Notes under the pieces: generated by a model | What the model was told of the DNA's origin: nothing | Seen by the model: the letters and a program-made list of their open reading frames with translations, nothing else | The model's database searches: none | Program-made: the position numbers and the translations under genes | In this document: positions 39,401 to 48,400 of the stretch, piece by piece | How positions within the stretch are numbered: the first letter of the stretch is position 1 | Layout of the letters: each line of letters begins with the position of its first letter | Assembly (NCBI RefSeq): GCF_024868665.1 | Contig: NC_079910.1 | Location: forward strand, 8,528,976 to 8,592,975 | Direction: 5' to 3' | DNA length: 64,000 bases | Origin: Triplophysa rosa | Lineage: Eukaryota > Chordata > Actinopteri > Cypriniformes > Nemacheilidae

Positions 39401-42400
39401 GGAAGTAACGGATTACATGTAATCTGGATTACGTAATCAGATTCCAAAAATCAAGTACTTGTAATTAGAGTAAACTACATTTTAAAATACTCGTAATTAG
39501 ACTACAGTTTCTTTTTATGGATTACATGATTACATATTATTCACAGAAGGGCAGTAATTTGTTTACAGTTCAGTGATTTTCCCTACTTTTTTTCATTTTT
39601 TATAATAAACATACCTACCACTTATATATGTTTGTGATTCTTCAAGCTTTTTCCGGCAGGGAGGGGAGGGGTTTGGAATCGCACAGAGACGCAAAATGGA
39701 GCGGCATTTAGCATTTGATGGCTGGATGTATAGACACTAGGGGTGTGACACTTATAAGACACTTATCCCAAGAGATGAGACGAGACACAAGATTGGGTTC
39801 ACGAGAACAAGACAAGATTTTTACACCTTTTTTTTTTTTTAGTAATCCTCAATGATGAAATATATGAAAAAATGGTCTTTTATTCAACTGAAAATCACAA
39901 AATGCAAAATAGGTGCATTTTGTGAATTTGCTTAAATGAATGTAATTTTACGTCTATTTTTATTCATTATAATATGATTTGAAAGTGGCAGGGCATCTTC
40001 AATACTAATTTCACCATCAAACTCCATCATGGTGATATCACGAGACCTTGACAAGAAATCTTGTCACATTTTAATATTGCGAGATATTGTGGCACGAGAT
40101 CTTGTCACACCCCTAATTGTCACCCTTTCATTTTTAAGGAAACTCATGGGAAAACTATTCAGTGTTACTAGTAAACACTAACAACAAGTTATATGAGTGT
40201 TAGTATTTTTTCCGTACTGTACTTTAAAAAGATGTTGAGGCTCTTGTCGGTGATAAAGAATGGAATATTTTTCCTCGATGTATCAGTCAAAATAGTACAA
40301 AATTATCCTGCTTCAATATATGTAACATCAAATAAGATTGAGGTCAAAAGTAATCTAAACGTAATCCAAAAGTAGTCCGATTACATTACCAAAGATTTGT
40401 AATCTAAGAGATTACGTTACTAACTACAATTTTTCTCATGTAATCTGTAATCAGTAACTGATTACTATTCATAAGTGATCTACCCAGCTCTGTACATAAG
40501 TCATGGTATGTCTTTAAGCTTTTGCTAAATGAATCAGATGCAAATAAGACTTTTAAATAAACTTTCAGATAGCTTGTAAGTAACTCATTTTGAATGACGG
40601 TTTGTGACTAATAACCCAGAAGCATGGTCAGTACCAGTGGTTCTTAACTGGTTTTGCTTCGGAACCAATATTTTACAAGATGTATTAGGAGTCGAACCCA
40701 ATCCGCAATGCCCTACCAGCTGACCTACAATCCACTGGGGCTGTGACCCACCAATTGAGAACCACTGGTTTGTTCTGCCCCAACATTTCATACTCGATAT
40801 ACCCATGTGATGGAGGCAGGGCAGAGTCATGGCATGTGCCCAAGCATGTGGCTTGTGTTGGCATCGATTTGGCAATATGAGATGCTAAATGTGGTCGTAC
40901 TTGCCAGCAGCTTCATTCCCAGCATGCTACTTTACCTCAAGCTTACAAAGACAGAAAACGCTGAGGCTTTATCATTGTGTGCATTGAGATGCTCTGTGGT
41001 TCAAACCTTTTCATTTTTATGTGCAGGTATGATCATATATAATGGACAGAAGAAGACCTCTGGCGCAGATTTTATATCTTTTGGGCTGGTGGGTGGCCGT
41101 CCTGAGTTCAGGTGTGTTTTAATATTTATTGACTATAAATCTTAAGAATAACAGACTGTTAGCATGGTGCTAAAGTTTCTGAAACCTGATGAAAACCTTT
41201 TCTCTCCTGTGGCATTCTAAATGTTTCTTTACATTGCATAGGTTTGATGTTGGTTCAGGGATGGCTACCATTCGATACCCCACTGCTATTAAACTGGGTG
41301 AGTTCCACACAGTTGAACTCTATAGGAACCTGACACACGGCTCTCTTGTTGTGGATGGAGAAGCTCCTGTTAATGGAACCTCACAGGTACATTTTACCCA
41401 GTGCTGTTTTGTTACGATCTCATATTACTAATTGTAAGAAAAATTTCAATAAAGCTCATGTGAAACACATGCTGTGTCCATGCAGGGAAAATTCAAGGGC
41501 TTGGATCTGAATGAGGAGTTGTTTGTGGGTGGTTATCCAAATTACACTATGCTCGCCAAAACCGCAGGCCTTAAGACGGGATTTGTCGGTAAGAATCGTC
41601 TTATATTTTTATTCCATGTGTATTTTGAGCAGTAAGGAAAGAATCAGGTTCATCATTGTTTTCTTTACTAATGTTTGGTTTTGATGACTCAAGGTTGTAT
41701 GAAGCAGCTGACAATTCAAGGCGATGAAGTCATTTTCAAGGATCTCGACAAAAGTTCCACTGGAGTTTCAAACTGTCCCACATGCAAGGACAGTCCCTGT
41801 CAGGTTAACCCCCTACGAATCAAATTATTCCTTAAATCAAAAGAAATTTCAGACGAATGGTACTAGACCCTTTTCTGTGGTTTGAAAATAGAAAGTGAAA
41901 AGAAAGTGTGTTTTATGTATTACAAATAAATGCTTTTTAAATTTATATTTCTTGCAATGCACAGTCTACAATGCAATTTTATTTCTTTTTAAAATATGAA
42001 TGAAGTGTCGAAAGATTGTTGATGTTGGTTTTAGCATGGTGCCGTTTGTGAAGATTCAGTAGCCAGTCTCTACAAATGCAAATGTCAGAGAGGATACACG
42101 GGCAGCAACTGTCAGCATCACTCCTCCCTGCACTGCCACACAGGTTAGTATGCATACTTAAACCATGTTTCATTGACCGACTTCACACACGTTATTCATA
42201 TTTCTTCCCTTAAACACAACAGAGGCGTGTGGACCAGATGCCACCTGCATTAACCGGCCTAATGGTTCGGGCTACGACTGCCGCTGTCACCTGGGGAAGT
42301 CTGGAGACAAATGCATGGCTGGTAAAGCTCAATATATGATGATCAACTGAGAAGTCCTCTACAAGGTTTGTTTGTGTACTTATTGTCATCTTTATCTCTA

Positions 42401-45400
42401 TCCCAGGTACTCTGGTAACGACACCATTGTTTGATGGAGAAGACTCTTATATTGCCTATCCTCCTCTCACTAATATTCATAATGACCTCCGCATTGAGAT
42501 GGTGTTTAAGCCTTTGGATCCAGATGGTTTGATGTTCTTCTCTGGTGGCAAGAAGATGAAAGTGGAGGACTTTGTGGCGGTGTCCATGGTGAATGGACAC
42601 GTTGAGTTCCGTTATGAGCTTGGAACAGGTGAGAGGTGATCAGATGAATCTTGATACAGAAAGGGTTAAATTAATGTTATCTCTTGGTTGACACAATTTT
42701 AAAGAATGGTACATTTGTAAGACATCTAATAGGTCTCACAACAAAAACAAGGGATTTGTGTTGCAAATGCTTTAAGAAGTCACCAAACTGACCATGTCAT
42801 ATATTGTCCCAGGATCTCCTACAGTAGCTGTGCAGGCTGAACACCCGGTTCCTCTCCATGTTTTCAGGTCAGGCTATTTTGCGCAGTCAAGAGCCCTTGT
42901 CTCTGCGTCAATGGCATCGTGTGGTGGCGGAGAGGCTCGATAAGGATGGATCCTTAAAGGTTGACAATGCCCGGGAGATCACACGATCCTCTCCTGGAAA
43001 AGCCCAAGGTCTTAACATTCACACACCCATGTATCTGGGAGGAGTGCCCAGCATGGACATCTTGCCCAAACCTGCAAATGTTAGCATGCTGTTTGCTGGA
43101 TGCATAGGCGAGGTTAGTCTTTCAAGACAATCTAATGAAATTATTTTGATGTACTTGACTTAGTGTACTTTTTCAACCTAAGGTCAATTCGAGATCAGCT
43201 TATCCCCCTCACCCTGTTCTCTTTATAGGTCTTCATAAATGGAAAGAAGATGGATCTTTCATACAGCTTTATTGTGAGCAGAGCCATCAGTCAGTGTAAA
43301 GTTGACAGCCCGTGTGACCACAGGCCTTGTATGCATGGAGGCACTTGTATGGCCAGTTTTGAGTATGAGTATCAGTGTCTCTGTCCAGAGGGATATGAGG
43401 GTGAGTCATTATTTAAGGTTTATGATCAGCATGCAATAAGTACATTGCAGAGAGACATTCCAGAGAGCATTTTCTTCAGACTAAATGAATTAGTAGATCT
43501 CAGCCCTTTTAACTCCAGGGCCCTCACAACAATATATGATGACATTTGAGGCATTTGTAGATTTTCTATCTTATGGAACAGTATCTGACAGTGACATTGT
43601 CAGCCATCAGGATGTGTTCCCCCTATTATGATGAACTGATTTTGAGACTAAATATGTATGAAAATTCCAACCAAAAGAGGCTCAGTGACCTAGTGCTTAG
43701 CATTGTTAGCTTGTGCTTGACATGACATTGGTTGGAGTTCTGCCCAATACGTTTTTTCTCTTATTAAACATAAGGGAACCTTATCCGACAGTAACATTAT
43801 TCGTTTTCAGGATACGTTGCCCCTGCTATGATGGAAAGCAGGCTAAAAATCACAGAACCTTCTTGTTGGGGGGTAAATGGTCAACAGTGTAAACTTGAGA
43901 CACATGTGAATTTTGTGTCTTAGGGAACACATGGGGAACAGTATCTGACAGTGACATTCTCAGCCATCAGGATGCGTTCCCCCTGCTATCATCGACACAT
44001 TTTGGGAGAGAAGCCAATAAATATAAATGTGCTGACGATGGAAGGACAGTGGCATGTTTAGCACTACCTGCTTGTGGTTGTCAGGTCTCTAGTTTGACTC
44101 CTGACATTTTTTTTATCTCTTAATAAACACAGGGGGAACCTTTTTTAACAATTCTGACAATTGTCAGTTCCCTCTTTTATGAAGGACAAATTTAGAGATT
44201 ATAAACGTTTATAGACGTGACCTAAATTTTGGATTAACTGGAAACATTTGCAGCTTCAGGAAAGCAGATGTTTTTTATTTTTCTATTTCTCGTTGTTGTT
44301 GTATTTCAGGTGAGAGATGTGAAACAGTAAAGGATGCCTGTCGGGTGTCGTCTCAGTGTCAGAACGGTGGCAGCTGTGTTAATAATCACTGCGTGTGTCC
44401 TGCTGGCTACACAGGCCGATACTGTGAAAAAGGTTGGTGCACAACAGCTAGATGTTTGTTATTTCTCTGTATGCTTTAGGCCTTTTTCACACCGCATGCA
44501 TAAGCAGCTGTCAGGAGTCGGTCATTGAGAATTTTTACAAATCTGATGGTCTAGAATTTATAAGGTTACATTAACAAAGAAATGGTAAATAATCTACACC
44601 GAACAGAATCCAAATTTACTGCCTAAACCGTCTGGATTTGGTCAGATTTAATAATCAGAAAGTCTTATATTAAAGTACTTGCATTTACATTTAAAGATTA
44701 AAGGTACTTTTAAACAGTTGAAAAGTTTGCTCCAGTATTTCAATTCTCCGTGATCTTATGCTGCTTATGTGTGGGGTGTGAACCTTTTTGTTTAACACTT
44801 TTTACTTGTGAAGAACATTTTTTATTTCTATTCCTCAATGACATTTTATTTAATTATCAGCTACTTTTATCCAAAGTGACATCATCATTTATGACATTCA
44901 GATAAGCTCTACCATATAAAGCGTATTCTTGAGACATACAGCTCCTTGTTTTTTAGACACAGTTTTCCCTATTTGTCATTTTATAATCCTTGTCTCTCTC
45001 AGTGGAAATAAAGGCAATTCCTCATAGCTCTATTACATTAAAACTGAACCCCAGCTGTAAGTGATTCACCGTACAGCGCCAGAGGGAAATTATTCTCCAT
45101 AACTTGTCATGGCAACATCAGTCAAACTGCCTAACGTCATCCAGCAGTGGCGTATCGGCCATGTGTGAATGTATCTCACCCCTGAACTCTCATGGCTATA
45201 TCCCACAAACACAGGGCAGGAGTCCAGCTTCTCCGAGCAGCTAAGGAATTTGGAGGGTAGTGGGGGAAATGGTACAGTATGACTACAGTCTGCCTGTCAC
45301 GCTCGTCACTAACCAGGGGAAAGTGTCCTCCTCAGGGCCCTCAGCCCGTCTAACACCACCGATAAACAACAACAAACCGTTGCAATGGAGAAATGAAGGA

Positions 45401-48400
45401 AAATGTGAAATGAAGCACTCTATTTTGGGAGTCTTGTTACATGGCGATAAAAGAACTGCTCATTTAAAGGGACAGTTCACCCCAAAATTTAAATGATGTC
45501 ATTGTTGACTCACCCCTTTGTCATTTCAAATCTGTATGACTTTCTTTCTTCTGCAGAAAACAAAAGAAGATATTTTGAAGAAAGTTGGTAACTGAACAGC
45601 GCCAGAACCCATTCACATCTGTTGTATGGACACAAAACCAATGCAAGTGAATGGGGGCCCGTTAACAACGTTCTTCAAAATATCTTCTTTTGTGTTCTGG
45701 GTAAGAAAGAAAGTCAAACAGGTCTGAAATGAAATGAGTGTGAGTAAATGATTACAGAATTAATTTTTTTGGGTGAACTATCACTTTAATAGCACCATCA
45801 GAGGCAAAGTCAAGCAAATGTTTGAGTATTTTTATTCATGCATGGTATTTTTGTCTGGTGAAGTTTATGGGATTTTGGAACTTATTTTCAGAGAATATAT
45901 TTTCAATTGGGTTTATTTGTTGTTTAGTGCATAAAAGAACATTTTGTTAGATTAAGAAGAATATGTTTGCCAGTGTGATGAGAAAAATATTTTTGTTGGC
46001 TTATCAAGTCAATGCATCTTTTTTAGATTTTTGATGTACTTATTTATTGTTTACAAAACGAAAGCATCTTTTTTGCACTGTCTGTGAATAAAGATTTAAT
46101 GTAGAAATATCTTATAGGTAGGCTACTTGACATTGTCTCTGGAAGTGTTTGTATATGATAAGTAAAACCAGCGCCTTGTAAATGTCTTCCTGAAATAATG
46201 TGTTTCCTAAATCGATGTTCTCATCTGCACTCTGTGTGTCCTCTGTGAAGTCTATAAATGTGAAATAAAGGGGATTCTAAATTAAAAAGGGGAATTCTAT
46301 GTCTTAAATAAAAGGTGATAGTTGTGACAGATACATAGAATTCCTCTATTCAGCATCTCCTGAGGTGTTATGTCTGGTCGGTCACTCCACCTCTCACTAC
46401 AGTCTATCTTTGTTTCTCATTTAAACTCTCTCTCTCTATTGTGCAAACAACAACAAACATCTTTTCCACTTCCACTCTCGTCTCCAACGTAAAAGCCTAT
46501 AAAATGTCCTCACACTCTGAACAAACAGATGTTATTAGTTACTAACCAGTGAATGTTTGCACTTGAGGTGGCCAAACAGGTGAGTTTGAGGCGGGAAACA
46601 ATGAATAAAGAAAGCATGAGGTACATATGGGTGAGCACCGAACTGCCTGAAGGTTCTGCAGTTATCACACGGACCAAAGTGAATGGTTTTTTGTGGAATG
46701 TGTAATGTTGTTTCCAACTGTGAATGTCACTTCAACATGAATGTTTCTTCTGTGTATTTGCATTAATTTGCATTTATTGTAATATACTATTGTAATATAT
46801 CTCTTATATACTGGATGTAATTGTATATAAGTCTTATATGTAATCTTGTTAGAGTTTTAAAGCTTAATAATTTCAAAATTTGCCAGTAAACAAATAGTAT
46901 TTTAACAAATGAGAGTTGAATTGTGTTCTTTGATTGTGGTGTCTTTGTCCTGTAGTTTGCTGAAGCTCCACAGGGTGTCAATACAATACTCACAACAGTC
47001 ACTTTTGGTTCTTTTGCAGATTCTCCCATCCAACATTCCGCATATTTTCATGATAATGGGTATCTTGCCCTTCCAAAACCCATGTTTCCACGAAGGTGAG
47101 ACCACTGTCTAATATTAGAAATAGTTTTAAAAATCTGTGTTCAATGTTTCTTTGGCTTGAACGGAACTGGCTTTAATATTCATTTAAACTAATGTGTCTT
47201 ATTCAAGTTATTCCACAAAAGTATATTTATTTGTTAAATTCTTCAGAGATGCATTTTCAATGAATGTCTATGGGGAAAGGCGTTATTATATATAATATAT
47301 AATTATAATAAATCACAAGTATAGCACCACAAGAAAAACGTGTTAACATGAGACTAGTGTACTAAAACTTTTTCTTTTTGGGGTGAACTGTCCCTTTAAG
47401 GATATCTTTCTGTTTTGTTTAAGTGACCCTGATTCTCCAGAAACCATTGAGTTCGAGATCAACACGGTCTCTAGGGACGGCCTCATCCTGTGGCAGGGAG
47501 TGGTATGCTGCACAATTGCACCTCTTACTGGATCTCATGAAACACATACACTCACATTACAATTGGTAACTTATATGCCAGATGTAATATAATACAGTAA
47601 TAATACAGTTTCATTTCCTGAAAATGAATGAAGTGCTTGGAATATGCTGTTGTGACTACACTGCATGTTTTTAATGGCTGCACTGCATGTTTGCCTGGCT
47701 AACTCACCTTCATCCTTCTCAGGAGACCGCAGGCGCTTTAAGCGTCTATAAGAATCATGCTAGTAGAAAGGTATCCACTCCACACAAGTCAGACACACGT
47801 ATGACTGCATTACAGTTTTATGGATGAAGCATTGTATTAGAATAAATGAGCACGCTGTAATGCAATACAACCTTTGAGCAAGTGTTTTAACCTTTCAGCA
47901 CTTTGATTACAAATTTATAATAAATCTTTGATGGATCCCAGTGTATTTTATTTTATACTGAAACTGGGTGATTCATTGGCTGCCATGTATTTTACTTTAG
48001 TTTAGTACATAACATAACATGCTCAGAATCATGTTCTTGAGATTTCACTTTATCTTTTAGTATTTGCATGTGTCACCTGCTTTTCCATCTGGGTGACTGC
48101 AACAGTTTAGCACATTTAAGTTAATTATTAATTCAGACCTTTCGAGTTTCTTACACTGTGAAGGAAGATGAAAGTGTTTTTATCAATGCTTTTTTTCACA
48201 CAATACTAATAAAATGACTATTTTACTATTTAAAAATAGTAAAGTTCGAGGGAGGGCAGGATTTTTGTCTGATTGAATAACACAGGCTATTTTTTATTTA
48301 TGTATACATTGTGTGACCCACATTTGGCCTGCAGTTAACATTTGTGTTCCATCCCAATGACGCATATGAGAGACTGACTTCATTTTTCCATTGAAAACAC

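Noticed and set aside
45215..45260. Earlier donor (GAG|GTAGTG) for the first LG3 exon
   Set aside because: It would remove GSGGN; reading on to the GTACAG donor restores the conserved LEGSGGN-D sequence in phase.
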